NCBI GenBank assembly: GCA_964581385.1
Contig: CAZOOK010000013.1
Location: 1-64,000 of the forward strand
Direction: 5' to 3'
DNA length: 64,000 bases
Source: CAZOOK01 sp964581385
GTDB taxonomy: Bacteria > Pseudomonadota > Gammaproteobacteria > Nevskiales > Nevskiaceae
Shown: positions 17,472-26,313 of the stretch, in pieces
Position numbering within the stretch: the stretch's first letter is position 1
Layout of the letters: every line of letters begins with the position of its first letter
Made by a program: the position numbers and the translations under genes
Notes under the pieces: generated by a model
The model's database searches: none
What the model saw: only the letters and a program-made list of their open reading frames with translations
Told to the model about the DNA's origin: nothing

Positions 17472-18236
17472 TTATTCATTCTTCCGCGGCGCGCACTCTG
17501 GTGGCAGCGTCAAGTTCTTGCGTAATTGCCCGCCGGTTTTTGGCATCCATAACTCAATGGTGCCGGGACGACCGATCAGCGGCAGCCATTTCACGCTGGC
17601 CTCGCTATCCACGGTCTGCTGGTAGAGGTCCGCGATCGTCTGCGCGTCCTCGCGTTCGGATTCGCTGAAATAGCGGATCTCGGCGCGATCCGGCGCGCTG
17701 CCGTTGACCTGCCGCGGATCGCGATATGAAAACGGTTGACCGTCTTCCTCGCCCGGACGGCGGTAGCTCTCGATGCGTCTGGAGAGCACGCACGCTGTTT
17801 CGTCCTGTCCGCAGCCGATCTCTCCCGCGCGGCAGGCGGTGCGGACATAGAGCCACGTGGGGATGCGGCGTAGTGCCAACAGCGCATGTGCCTTCACGTC
17901 CGCCGGCGTAGTCGCGCTCTTGGCAATGGCTTTCAACCGTGGCCGCCCGCAGGGTTCCAGCATGTCTTCCATGATTTCGACCAGCCGCTGCTCCAGCGCT
18001 TCGCCATTGAACGCTTCGAACGCTGCCAGGCATTCGGAGGGATTGGCGGACTGGATCTTGGGCAGGATCTCCAGCAGTGACGTCGCCTGGCTCAATTCCA
18101 GCTGTCGCGCTTGCAATCGTGTAGTCGACTGCACGGTCAGATAACCGATGACACCGGAAATCAGGATGCTGGAAATCAGCGGGGTCAGTTTGGCGACAAC
18201 TTCGTACCAGGGCTCGCGCGTTTTCTCAATGGTCAT
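17472..18236 (-). CDS. Hypothetical protein with N-terminal membrane anchor
   Basis: A 254-aa protein with one transmembrane helix near residues 16-33 (LTPLISSILISGVIGYLTV) followed by a helical, soluble domain containing seven Cys (SECLAAF, EPCGRP, RTACRAGEIGCGQDETACV, PECAP). The Cys-rich stretch suggests disulfides outside the cytoplasm. No known family or catalytic motif is recognised. It is flanked on the same strand by the nitronate monooxygenase and a 74-aa protein without obvious coupling. Confidence 0.6.
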   Translation of the reverse strand: MTIEKTREPWYEVVAKLTPLISSILISGVIGYLTVQSTTRLQARQLELSQATSLLEILPKIQSANPSECLAAFEAFNGEALEQRLVEIMEDMLEPCGRPRLKAIAKSATTPADVKAHALLALRRIPTWLYVRTACRAGEIGCGQDETACVLSRRIESYRRPGEEDGQPFSYRDPRQVNGSAPDRAEIRYFSESEREDAQTIADLYQQTVDSEASVKWLPLIGRPGTIELWMPKTGGQLRKNLTLPPECAPRKNE

Positions 18237-18392
18237 TCGATTGGTTCTGCAGGAGAGATAGGCGGACCGGGTCGAGTCCGCTGTCGCGAAAGGTCGGGGA
18301 CGAAATGGCTTGGCGGCTCTGGCCGCCCTACTTACTTATTTGTGCGCTCAGCAGCCAGTACTCTGGGCGCGTGGCGGCGATGTTGCTTTGGC

Positions 18393-18617
18393 TCAGACCC
18401 CGGCTTCCTGATCCGATACCACCGGACGGCTTTCCCGCGTCGCGCGCATGTTGTGCTTCGGTTCGCTGGCGTCGACGATTTCGATGTAATCGTCATAGAC
18501 CGCTGTGATGGTTGCCGCGAACGGGAAGCCGGAAAGCTTGGGAACCCGGTAGCTCACCGTATCGCCGACTTTGAACGTTGCGGGGTCAAAGTTGAATTCA
18601 AAAGGACAGTTATCCAT
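18393..18617 (-). CDS. Small beta-rich hypothetical protein
   Basis: A 74-aa protein whose predicted strands (KVGDTVSYRVPKLS, AATITAVYDDYIEIVDA) look like a KOW/SH3-type small barrel. No signal peptide or membrane segment. The opening DNCPFEF and the position before the eda-edd locus give no functional clue. The composition is ordinary for this genome, so it is likely real. Confidence 0.5.
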   Translation of the reverse strand: MDNCPFEFNFDPATFKVGDTVSYRVPKLSGFPFAATITAVYDDYIEIVDASEPKHNMRATRESRPVVSDQEAGV

Positions 18618-18709
18618 GGGACGCTATTCAATAAACCACGAGTACCCTAAGCATAGCGCATCATGCTGGATGCACGGGAAAACGCGGATGGGCGCGGCGC
18701 ACCCGCCCC

Positions 18710-19342
18710 TCAGATCGGGAACCGTCCCAATTGCGACGCAATCTGCGCCAAGCCCTTGATCGCATTCCAATCTCCCGACTTCATTAACTCCGCCGGTGCC
18801 AGCCACGAACCGCCGACGCAGGCAACGTTGGGAAGGGCGAGAAACTCCGGTGCACTTATGGCATCGATGCCGCCGGTGGGACAGAACTTCACGTCCGGAA
18901 ATACGCTGCCGAGCGCTTTCAGCATGCCGATGCCACCCGCCTGACTGGCGGGGAACAGCTTGAGTGCGCGGAAACCGGCTTCGCGAGCGGCAAGCACTTC
19001 CGATGGTGTCATCGTGCCGGGCAGGAACGGCAGGCCCGAATCGCGGATCGCGGCGAGCAGTTTCGGCGAGCTTCCCGGGCTGACGCCGAACTGCGCGCCG
19101 GCGGCGATCGAGTCCTGCAGATCCTCCAGACTCAACACCGTGCCGGTGCCGACGATCGCATCGGGAACAGCGGTGCGGATCGCGCGCACGGCCTCCAGTG
19201 CGGCGCGCGTGCGCAATGTGACTTCGAGCACGCGGATGCCGCCGCCCACGAGCGCCTTCGCCAGCGGCACTGCGTGCGCGACATTGCTGAGTACGATGAC
19301 CGGGATGACTTTGCCGGCGGCGAGGATATCTTCGATTTTCAT
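18710..19342 (-). CDS. eda: KDPG aldolase
   Basis: A 210-aa 2-dehydro-3-deoxy-6-phosphogluconate aldolase, the last Entner-Doudoroff step, splitting KDPG into pyruvate and glyceraldehyde-3-phosphate. The Schiff-base Lys lies in FRALKLFPASQAGG, the catalytic Glu in IRVLEVTLRT, and the phosphate-binding region in CPTGGIDA. Length matches the family (about 205-215 aa). It begins six bp after the edd stop and is cotranscribed with it. Confidence 0.96.
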   Translation of the reverse strand: MKIEDILAAGKVIPVIVLSNVAHAVPLAKALVGGGIRVLEVTLRTRAALEAVRAIRTAVPDAIVGTGTVLSLEDLQDSIAAGAQFGVSPGSSPKLLAAIRDSGLPFLPGTMTPSEVLAAREAGFRALKLFPASQAGGIGMLKALGSVFPDVKFCPTGGIDAISAPEFLALPNVACVGGSWLAPAELMKSGDWNAIKGLAQIASQLGRFPI

Positions 19343-19348
19343 GGTCGC

Positions 19349-21217
19349 TCAGCCGGTATGCAGTACGGACGCTTCGGTTGAAGTAACAGTTTCGGATTCG
19401 TCAAAGCCGAACGTCATCGCGCCCTGCTCGGCGCCGGTGGCGACGCGACGAAAGGTGGCGAATAATTCACGGCCGGTACCATGGCCGTTGCCCGTGAGGT
19501 CGGCCGTGGCGGGTTTGCGCTGTCGCCATTCATCCATCGGCACCTTTGCGAGCAGATCACCGCTTTCGCCATCCACGCGCAGAATATCGCCATTGCGCAC
19601 TTTCGCGAGCGCTCCGCCGCAGGCGCATTCCGGCGTGACGTGAATCGCCGCAGGCACTTTGCCGGAAGCACCGGACATGCGGCCGTCGGTGACCAGCGCA
19701 ACCTTATAGCCCTCATCCTGCAACACGGCCAGCGATGGCGTTAGCTTGTGCAGTTCCGGCATGCCATTGGCACGCGGTCCCTGGAACCGGACCACAGCGA
19801 CGAAGTCGCGTTTCAGCTCGCCGCGCTTGAAGGCGGCTTGGAGCTCTTCCTGGCTGTCGAAGACGATTGCCGGCGCCTCGACGATGCGATTCTCCGGCTT
19901 GATCGCCGACAGTTTGATAACGGCGCGGCCGAGATTGCCCGTCAGCAGCTTGAGCCCACCGTCGGTGCTGAATGGATTGTCGGCGCCGCGCAGCACATTG
20001 GTGTCGAGGCTTTTTTCCGGTGTCGCGCGCCATGCGAGGCGGCCGCTGCCGATGAAAGGTTCCTCGCAGTATGCCTGCAGGCCCTGGCCGAAAACCGTGG
20101 TCACGTCACCGTGCAGCAGCCCGCGCCCGAGCAGTTCGCGGATTAGGAAGCCCATGCCGCCGGCGGCGTGAAACTGATTCACGTCGGCCGAGCCGTTCGG
20201 ATACATTTTGGTCAGCAGCGGCACGACCGTTGAAAGCTCGGCGAGATCGTTCCAGTCGATGAGAATGCCGGCGGCGCGCGCGATGGCGACGATATGGATC
20301 GTGTGATTCGTCGAACCGCCCGTTGCGTGCAGGCCGACGATGGCGTTGACGATGGCGCGCTCGTCGATCACGTTGGCGAGTGGTGTGTAGTTGCCGCCGA
20401 ACGCCGTCAATTTGGTGATGCGTCGCGCCGCCTCTGCGGTCAGCGCATCGCGCAGCGGCGTGTTCGGGTTGACGAAGGCTGCACCCGGCAGGTGCAGGCC
20501 CATCACTTCCATCATCATCTGATTGGTGTTGGCGGTGCCGTAGAAGGTGCAGGTGCCTGGGGAGTGGTAAGACTTTGCTTCCGCTTCGAGCAGCGCTTCC
20601 CGATCCACCTTGCCTTGAGCGAACAGTTGACGGACTTTCGCTTTCTCGTCATTCGGCAGGCCGGACGGCATCGGGCCGCCCGGTACGAAGATCACCGGCA
20701 GATGCGCGAACTGCAGCGCGCCGATCAACAGGCCAGGTACGATTTTGTCGCAGACGCCGAGACATAGCACAGCGTCGAAAGTGTTGTGCGACAGCGCCAC
20801 CGCGGTCGCCAGCGCAATCACGTCGCGTGAGAACAACGATAGCTCCATGCCGGCTTCGCCCTGGGTGATGCCGTCGCACATCGCCGGTACACCGCCGGCG
20901 AACTGCGCGACCGCGCCGGCCTGGTGCGCCGCGCGCTTGATGATTTCGGGGAAACGCTCAAGTGGTTGGTGCGCCGACAGCATGTCGTTGTACGCAGAGA
21001 CGATGCCGATGTTCGGCCAGCTGAAGCCGCGAACCGCTTTCTTGCCGTCATCGTCGAGTGCCGCGAACGCGTGCGCCAGATTGGCGCAGGGCAGTTTCGC
21101 GCGCACCGTTCCGGCAGTGCGGGCGTCCGCGACGCGCGCAAGCCAAGCGTTGCGCGTCGCCGCGCTGCGGTGGCGAACCCGCTCGGTGACATGCGCCACA
21201 ATCGGATGAACGTTCAT
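19349..21217 (-). CDS. edd: 6-phosphogluconate dehydratase
   Basis: A 622-aa [4Fe-4S] dehydratase converting 6-phosphogluconate to KDPG. Cluster-ligand regions are MCDGITQGEAGMELSLFSRD, LGVCDKIVPG and the later GGSTNHTIH / AGGMGF blocks; the C-terminal barrel holds VALVTDGRMSGASGKVPAAI. Full family length. GGAGG stands six bases before the ATG. It is first in the edd-eda operon and divergent from zwf, so the 223-bp gap between them should hold promoters for both arms of the pathway. Confidence 0.97.
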   Translation of the reverse strand: MNVHPIVAHVTERVRHRSAATRNAWLARVADARTAGTVRAKLPCANLAHAFAALDDDGKKAVRGFSWPNIGIVSAYNDMLSAHQPLERFPEIIKRAAHQAGAVAQFAGGVPAMCDGITQGEAGMELSLFSRDVIALATAVALSHNTFDAVLCLGVCDKIVPGLLIGALQFAHLPVIFVPGGPMPSGLPNDEKAKVRQLFAQGKVDREALLEAEAKSYHSPGTCTFYGTANTNQMMMEVMGLHLPGAAFVNPNTPLRDALTAEAARRITKLTAFGGNYTPLANVIDERAIVNAIVGLHATGGSTNHTIHIVAIARAAGILIDWNDLAELSTVVPLLTKMYPNGSADVNQFHAAGGMGFLIRELLGRGLLHGDVTTVFGQGLQAYCEEPFIGSGRLAWRATPEKSLDTNVLRGADNPFSTDGGLKLLTGNLGRAVIKLSAIKPENRIVEAPAIVFDSQEELQAAFKRGELKRDFVAVVRFQGPRANGMPELHKLTPSLAVLQDEGYKVALVTDGRMSGASGKVPAAIHVTPECACGGALAKVRNGDILRVDGESGDLLAKVPMDEWRQRKPATADLTGNGHGTGRELFATFRRVATGAEQGAMTFGFDESETVTSTEASVLHTG

Positions 21218-21357
21218 GCGGCCTCCGTAGATACTTCAGCCCCGCGTAGCAGCGATGGCAAGGAACACGCTAATGAATTGGCGCTTACGCCAACGCAGCG
21301 TACTCTGCTGCCAATGTAGCATTGCAAGAAAGATGCGCAAGTCAGGACTTAGCGAGT

Positions 21358-21420
21358 GTTATGACCTTCCGTGATCGCTGCGACGGCTTTGCGCGCTCAG
21401 CGATCACGGAAGGTCATAAC
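21358..21420. repeat. Palindromic intergenic repeat, copy A (before zwf)
   Basis: Perfect 23-bp inverted repeat (arms 21358-21380 and 21398-21420) with a 17-nt loop. It ends 20 bp before the zwf ATG, just upstream of its Shine-Dalgarno CAGGAAAGG. The right arm begins CAGCGATCACGG and aligns without gaps to the cores of copies B, C and D (16 of 23 positions identical to C). In RNA it would fold into a strong stem just upstream of the zwf ribosome-binding site. Confidence 0.75.
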
Positions 21421-21440
21421 CTGCCCCAGGAAAGGTCAAC

Positions 21441-22901
21441 ATGGCGCCACAGCTCAATTTCGATCTGATTTTCTTCGGCGGCACCGGCGATCTTGCGCTG
21501 CGCAAGCTGCTGCCAGGGCTTTATTATCGGCACCGCGACAGCAAGAACACGCGCGGCTGGCGCATCTTCGGCGCGTCGCGGCAGGCGATCACGACGGATG
21601 ACTATCATCGCCTCGTCACCGACAATTGCCGCAAGTTCATTCCGGCCAAGGATTTCGACGATAAGGCCTGGCAGTCGTTTCTAAGCTGCATCGAGTATCT
21701 GCGTATCGACGGCCTGCAGCCGGACGGCTATGACGTGCTGGCGGAGAAGCTGAAGGACTCGGGTGACCGCGTGCGCGTGTTCTACCTCTCGACCGCAGCC
21801 AGCCTGTTCGCGGGCATCTGCGTTAATCTCGCACAGGCCGGTTTGGTCACGTCGCAGTCGCGTGTAGTTCTGGAGAAACCGCTCGGTCGCGATCTGGCGT
21901 CGTCACAGGAGATCAACGAGCAGGTCGGCGCAATTTTTGAAGAACACCAGATCTTCCGTATCGATCACTACCTCGGCAAGGAAACGGTGCAAAACCTGAT
22001 CGCACTGCGCTTCGGCAATTCGATTTTCGAGCCGCTGTGGCACCGCGCGGCGGTGCGCGATGTGCAAATCACACTTGCCGAACAGGTCGGCGTCGAGGGA
22101 CGCGGCGAATACTATGACCGCTACGGCGCACTGCGCGACATGGTGCAGAACCACGCGCTGCAACTGTTGTGCATTCTCGCCATGGAGCCGCCGTCGAGTA
22201 TCGATCCCGACGCGGTGCGCGACGAAAAGCTCAAAGTGCTGCGCTCGTTGCGACCCTTCACGCCGGATTCGGTGCGTGAGAGAACCGTCCGTGGCCAGTA
22301 CCGCGCCGGCGCGATCGGCGGCAAGCCGGTGTGCGGATATCTGGAGGAGCCCGGCATTTCCGCCGACAGCAGCACCGAAACTTTCGTCGCGCTGCGTGCC
22401 GATCTGGATAACTGGCGCTGGGCGCGAGTGCCGTTCTATCTGCGTACCGGCAAGCGCATGCAGGAGCGGCTCGCCGAAATCGTCATCAATTTCCGCGCGG
22501 TGCCGCACGCAATTCTACCTGGTACCGGCGGCAGCGACGTCAATCGGTTGGTGATCCACTTGCAGCCCGACGAAGGCATCAAGCTCTACGTGCTTGCGAA
22601 AGTGCCGGGCGACGAGATGAAGGTGCGGCCGGTGTTTCTCGATTTCGATTTCGCCAAGACTTTCAAGATGCGGCAGTGGGATGCCTACGAGCGTCTCATC
22701 ATGGATGTCATCGCCGGCAACCTGACGCTGTTCATGCGTCGCGACGAACTCGATGCAGCGTGGCGCTGGATCGATCCGATCCACGATGCGTGGGCAGCGC
22801 AAGGCGATTTGCCGAAAACTTACACATCCGGCACGTGGGGGCCGACCGCATCTAGCGCGCTGATTGTGCGTGACGGGCTTACCTGGCGCGAAGAAAGCTG
22901 A
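21441..22901 (+). CDS. zwf: Glucose-6-phosphate 1-dehydrogenase
   Basis: A 486-aa NADP-dependent dehydrogenase that oxidises glucose-6-phosphate to 6-phosphogluconolactone. The coenzyme motif FFGGTGDLALRKLLPGLYY (near residue 10) and the substrate site IFRIDHYLGKETVQN are intact, as is RLVLEKPLGRDLASS-type sequence (VVLEKPLGRDL). CAGGAAAGG precedes the ATG. It is the first gene of zwf-pgl, divergent from edd-eda. A 23-bp palindrome sits in its leader. Confidence 0.97.
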   Translation: MAPQLNFDLIFFGGTGDLALRKLLPGLYYRHRDSKNTRGWRIFGASRQAITTDDYHRLVTDNCRKFIPAKDFDDKAWQSFLSCIEYLRIDGLQPDGYDVLAEKLKDSGDRVRVFYLSTAASLFAGICVNLAQAGLVTSQSRVVLEKPLGRDLASSQEINEQVGAIFEEHQIFRIDHYLGKETVQNLIALRFGNSIFEPLWHRAAVRDVQITLAEQVGVEGRGEYYDRYGALRDMVQNHALQLLCILAMEPPSSIDPDAVRDEKLKVLRSLRPFTPDSVRERTVRGQYRAGAIGGKPVCGYLEEPGISADSSTETFVALRADLDNWRWARVPFYLRTGKRMQERLAEIVINFRAVPHAILPGTGGSDVNRLVIHLQPDEGIKLYVLAKVPGDEMKVRPVFLDFDFAKTFKMRQWDAYERLIMDVIAGNLTLFMRRDELDAAWRWIDPIHDAWAAQGDLPKTYTSGTWGPTASSALIVRDGLTWREES

Positions 22902-22911
22902 GCATCGCACG

Positions 22912-23610
22912 ATGACGACCGAACGTTTGTTTGCCGACGCTATGACTGCGGCGTACTGGCTGGCCCAGGAAATCACGACGCGATTGAGCGAAGCGATCGC
23001 AGCCCGTGGGAAGGCGTCGCTGCTGGTCTCGGGAGGACGCAGTCCCATTGCACTGTTCCGGGCACTCAGCCAGCGGGAGATGGATTGGTCGAAGGTGTGG
23101 ATCTCGCTCGTCGATGAGCGCTGGGTCGATCCCGCTTCGGCGGACAGCAACGAGCGTCTGCTGCGCGACTATCTCCTGTGTGCGGAAGCGGCGAACGCGA
23201 ACTTCGTGCCGCTCAAGAATGCCGCGAAGACGCCACGCGAAGGAATCGCCGCGAGCGCCGCCGCGCTGGCGCGCCTGCCGCGACCGTTCGATGTCATCAT
23301 GCTCGGCATGGGCGAGGACGGCCATACCGCGTCGCTTTTCCCCGATGCCCCAGGTGTCGCGACGGCGCTGAATCCGAAATGCCGGACCGTGCTTACTGCG
23401 CTTGATTCGCCGTCGGCACCCCATCCGAGAATCAGCTTGACGATGGCGGCGCTGCTGGATGCACGATGGATCTGCTTGCAAATTCAGGGCGCGTCCAAGC
23501 GCAAGATCTATGAGCGCGCCAAGACAGACGCCGCTCCGGAAACCTTGCCGATCGCGGCGGTCCTGACGCAGCCGCGCGTTCCCGTCCTGGTTTGCCTGAT
23601 CGAGTCTTAG
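22912..23610 (+). CDS. pgl: 6-phosphogluconolactonase
   Basis: A 232-aa DevB/SOL-type lactonase hydrolysing 6-phosphogluconolactone to 6-phosphogluconate. Motifs are LLVSGGRSPIALFRALS, WISLVDERWVDP, SNERLLRDYLL and MLGMGEDGHTASLFPDAP. The ATG at 22912 is 10 bp after the zwf stop; an earlier in-frame start would overlap zwf by 38 bases. With zwf, edd and eda it completes the pathway from glucose-6-phosphate to pyruvate. Its stop codon is also the first base of repeat copy B. Confidence 0.95.
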   Translation: MTTERLFADAMTAAYWLAQEITTRLSEAIAARGKASLLVSGGRSPIALFRALSQREMDWSKVWISLVDERWVDPASADSNERLLRDYLLCAEAANANFVPLKNAAKTPREGIAASAAALARLPRPFDVIMLGMGEDGHTASLFPDAPGVATALNPKCRTVLTALDSPSAPHPRISLTMAALLDARWICLQIQGASKRKIYERAKTDAAPETLPIAAVLTQPRVPVLVCLIES

Positions 23611-23724
23611 GGCGTGTCGTCCGTTGCAGTCCTTGGACATGGAACCACATGCCCTGCGGACTGCGCCTTGGCCGACGCCCTTGGGGACAGCAACGCAGCG
23701 ATTAAAGTATTTGACGACACGCCC
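23610..23724. repeat. Palindromic intergenic repeat, copy B (after pgl)
   Basis: Outer arms GGGCGTGTCGTC (23610-23621) and GACGACACGCCC (23713-23724) pair perfectly. Nested within are CGTTGC/GCAACG (23622-23627 with 23690-23695) and CAGTCC/GGACTG (23627-23632 with 23658-23663), giving a long branched fold. The 23-nt core at 23696-23718 begins CAGCGATTAAAG and matches copy D at 19 and copy C at 18 of 23 positions. It occupies the region where the zwf-pgl transcript should end. Confidence 0.7.
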
Positions 23725-23730
23725 CAGTTC

Positions 23731-23763
23731 AAAAAAACAAGGCGCCCTGCGGCGCCCTGTTTC
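23731..23763 (-). terminator. Terminator of the first esterase gene
   Basis: On the minus strand the stem GGCGCC-gcag-GGCGCC, extended by flanking ACA/TGT pairs, is followed by TTGTTTTTTT. It lies 40 bp downstream of the stop at 23803. Confidence 0.8.
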
Positions 23764-23802
23764 GGGATCATCACTTCTCGATGAGCGTGCACCCGGAAAT
23801 TT

Positions 23803-24825
23803 CTATCGGTGGAACTTGCTCAGGAATGGCCAGACATCGTCGCTTTCGACTGTGAAGTTGCTGTTGGTGCCACGGCCGAGTGCAATACTCGCGCCCTGCG
23901 AACCATCGCCAGTGCCGCAGCTCGGGCTTCCGTACCAGCAGTGCCCACCGCCCGCGATCGAGCAGAAGGTGACTTCGGTGCCGGCGTCGCAGCCGGTGTA
24001 GGTCACGCACGTCGTATCGCCACCGCTCGGCGGGAAGCTCGCCGGTGTGGTGTGCTGCGAACAGCCATTCACTTTTGCGAATTGATTCATGCTGTTCAGA
24101 TCGCCCTGGTAAGGAACGAAATAGTCCTTGCCACCCTGACCGTGAAAACCGAGCACCGCGACATCGTTCTGCGGTTTGCATTTGCTGATACCAGTGCGGA
24201 TTCCACCGGAACCTTCGACGACGGCAGCGATGATGTCGGAAGCCTCGCAGGCAAGTTCATCGACCATGAAGCCGCCATTCGAGAATCCCGAAGCGTAAAC
24301 CCGTTTAGTATCGACGTTCAGATGTTGTTGCACTTCCGCCAGCACGGCGCGCATAAATCCGACTTCATCCAATTTTTCCCGTCGTGCGGCGCCACAGCAA
24401 TTGCCGGTGTTCCAACTGTGCTGGTAGCCCTGCGGCATGATAAGGATGAAATTATCGGCTTCCGACATGGAGATAAAGCCGCCGGTCGTGCCGTTGGGTC
24501 CGTCGCCGCTGGTATTGGTGCCATCGACGCAAAAATTCGCAGTGGTTTCACCGAGACCATGAATGCAGAACACCACCGGTGTTGGCACATTCTTTTTGTA
24601 ACCCTGCGGAACGCGAACTTTGTATTCGCGTGTGTTTCCGTTCTGACCCGCCAGTCCAACGATCTGGATATAGTCTGTACCGCCCGGTGCGCCGCCGGTG
24701 GAAGGATAGTCGCCAGGTGTCCAATCTCCCGGCGGCGGATCGATATCCGTGGCGAATGCCGGCGAGAGGGTGCTGCCAAGCCCGGTAGCCAGTGCGATAG
24801 ACATGAGTAGCTTGCGTGTGAACAT
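23803..24825 (-). CDS. Secreted PHB-depolymerase/LpqC-type esterase, paralog 1
   Basis: A 340-aa exported alpha/beta hydrolase of the CE1-like group that includes PHB depolymerases and feruloyl esterases. Signal peptide to about residue 26 (SPAFA-TD). The nucleophile is in the box ASGFSNGGFM (S182), the oxyanion region in VVFCIHGLGE, and the probable catalytic His in AGGGHCWYGS (H295); an Asp in KDYFVPY may complete the triad. Several Cys pairs (GNCCG, CVTYTGC, CSIAGGGHC) suggest disulfides. Two paralogs lie directly upstream, and each of the first two has its own terminator. Substrate unknown; a lipase or acetyl-xylan esterase role is also possible. Confidence 0.8.
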   Translation of the reverse strand: MFTRKLLMSIALATGLGSTLSPAFATDIDPPPGDWTPGDYPSTGGAPGGTDYIQIVGLAGQNGNTREYKVRVPQGYKKNVPTPVVFCIHGLGETTANFCVDGTNTSGDGPNGTTGGFISMSEADNFILIMPQGYQHSWNTGNCCGAARREKLDEVGFMRAVLAEVQQHLNVDTKRVYASGFSNGGFMVDELACEASDIIAAVVEGSGGIRTGISKCKPQNDVAVLGFHGQGGKDYFVPYQGDLNSMNQFAKVNGCSQHTTPASFPPSGGDTTCVTYTGCDAGTEVTFCSIAGGGHCWYGSPSCGTGDGSQGASIALGRGTNSNFTVESDDVWPFLSKFHR

Positions 24826-24943
24826 CGGGAACTCCTTACAGTTGTGGAAAAGTGATCTAAAGAGTGCAATGCGGATGCGTCGGGCAATCGCCGACGTTTC
24901 ATGCCGAGTAGAGGATGCCGAGACAGGTCGTTGGGGAATCCAA

Positions 24944-24973
24944 ATAAAAAAAGGGGCGCTGTGGGCGCCCCTT
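24944..24973 (-). terminator. Terminator of the second esterase gene
   Basis: Perfect 9-bp stem AAGGGGCGC (24951-24959) with GCGCCCCTT (24965-24973), 5-nt loop; on the minus strand it is followed by a run of T (24944-24950). The stop of the gene is at 25018. Confidence 0.85.
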
Positions 24974-25017
24974 CTTGCACTCTGTACGCGCTAGTCGTAC
25001 TTATTTAAAGCGAAACC

Positions 25018-26055
25018 TCAGCGATGGAACTTGCTCAGGAACGGCCAGACATCGGCGCTTTCCACGGTCGTATCGCTGTTGGTGCCCTTGCCGAGAGAAA
25101 TCTTTGCACCGAGCGCACCGAAGCCACCACCGCAGCTCGGACTGCCATACCAGCAGTGGCCGCCACCGTTGATGGAGCAGAACGTGACTTCCGTTCCGGC
25201 GTTGCAGCCCGTGTAGGTGACGCAGGAAGTATCGCCGCCGCTCTGTGGAAAGCTGGCCGGAGTGGTGTTCTGCGAGCAGCCATCCACTTGCGCGAACTGG
25301 TTCATGCTGTTCAGATCGCCTTGGTACGGGACGAAATAGTCGTTTCCACCTTCGCCATGGAAACCAAGAACGGCAACGTCATGCGCCGGCGTGCAGCCGC
25401 TCATGGGCGTCGTGCGGATGCCGCCGGAACCTTCAACTACTGCAGCGATGATATCCGACGCCTCGCAGGCAAGCCGGTCGGACATGAACGCACCGTTGGA
25501 GAAGCCTGCCGAATAGACACGCTTTGCGTCGATATTCACGTGCTGTTGCACGACTTTGAGAATCTCACGGATCAGCGTGACATCATCCAATTTGTTCGAC
25601 ACGGCGGCACCGCAACAGTCACCGCCATTCCAGCTATGTTTATAGCCCTCCACCATGACCAGAACGAAATTGTTGTCATCCGATAAAGTGATGAAGCCAC
25701 CGGTCGTGCCGTTGGGTCCGCCGCCGCTGGTATTGGTCCCGCGCACACAAAACATCGTTGTGGTTTCATCGAGGCCGGGAAGACAGAAGACGAGAGGCGA
25801 GGCTACGCCTTGCTTGTAAGTCTTCGGAATATGCACTTTGTACTCGCGCACCAAGTCTTTCCCGCGACTCTGCTGGCCGCTCACGCCGGTGATTCCAATG
25901 TAATCACTACCGCCGGGTGCGCCACCGGTCGATGGGAAATCGCCTGGACCCCAGTTTCCCGTCGGCGGATCGATATCTTTGGCGAATGCAGGCAAGGCAA
26001 TGCTGCCGAGACCGGCCGTCAGCACAACAGCCATGAATAGCTTACGTGTAAACAT
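25018..26055 (-). CDS. Secreted PHB-depolymerase/LpqC-type esterase, paralog 2
   Basis: A 345-aa exported hydrolase very similar to paralog 1 over its whole length (shared MFTRKL start, GGWFIT-type blocks such as NGTTGGFI, SMNQFA, VWPFLSKFHR end). Signal peptide to about residue 25 (LPAFA-KD). Nucleophile box SAGFSNGAFMSD has Ala where the paralogs have Gly after the second Gly, so the motif is GxSNGA. The His is in NGGGHCWYGS. Flanked by its own terminator and a 258-bp AT-rich upstream region, so it is probably an independent transcription unit. Confidence 0.8.
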   Translation of the reverse strand: MFTRKLFMAVVLTAGLGSIALPAFAKDIDPPTGNWGPGDFPSTGGAPGGSDYIGITGVSGQQSRGKDLVREYKVHIPKTYKQGVASPLVFCLPGLDETTTMFCVRGTNTSGGGPNGTTGGFITLSDDNNFVLVMVEGYKHSWNGGDCCGAAVSNKLDDVTLIREILKVVQQHVNIDAKRVYSAGFSNGAFMSDRLACEASDIIAAVVEGSGGIRTTPMSGCTPAHDVAVLGFHGEGGNDYFVPYQGDLNSMNQFAQVDGCSQNTTPASFPQSGGDTSCVTYTGCNAGTEVTFCSINGGGHCWYGSPSCGGGFGALGAKISLGKGTNSDTTVESADVWPFLSKFHR

Positions 26056-26313
26056 TCAGATTTCTCCCCCGCATTCCATGTTGGTTATCGTCGGCAATGG
26101 CATGAGGGACGGCCCTAATGCTTGCCAATTATTTTGTGAGACCGCCACACCATAGTTAATAACTTTTGAGTGACTAAATCGCTACACCAAAAATAACGAA
26201 TTGCTCAGTGATTTGGCATCCTTCGTTTGAACTAGTCGCTTTTTGTACGCTGCGTTAACCCCGTCGCATCGATTACAGGATTTGACGGCAAGCTCCAATC
26301 ATCGCTACCAATT

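Noticed and set aside
21218..21357. HexR-type operator between edd and zwf
   Set aside because: A TGTAG half-site is present (TGTAGCATTG near 21315) but the matching ACTACA arm is missing.
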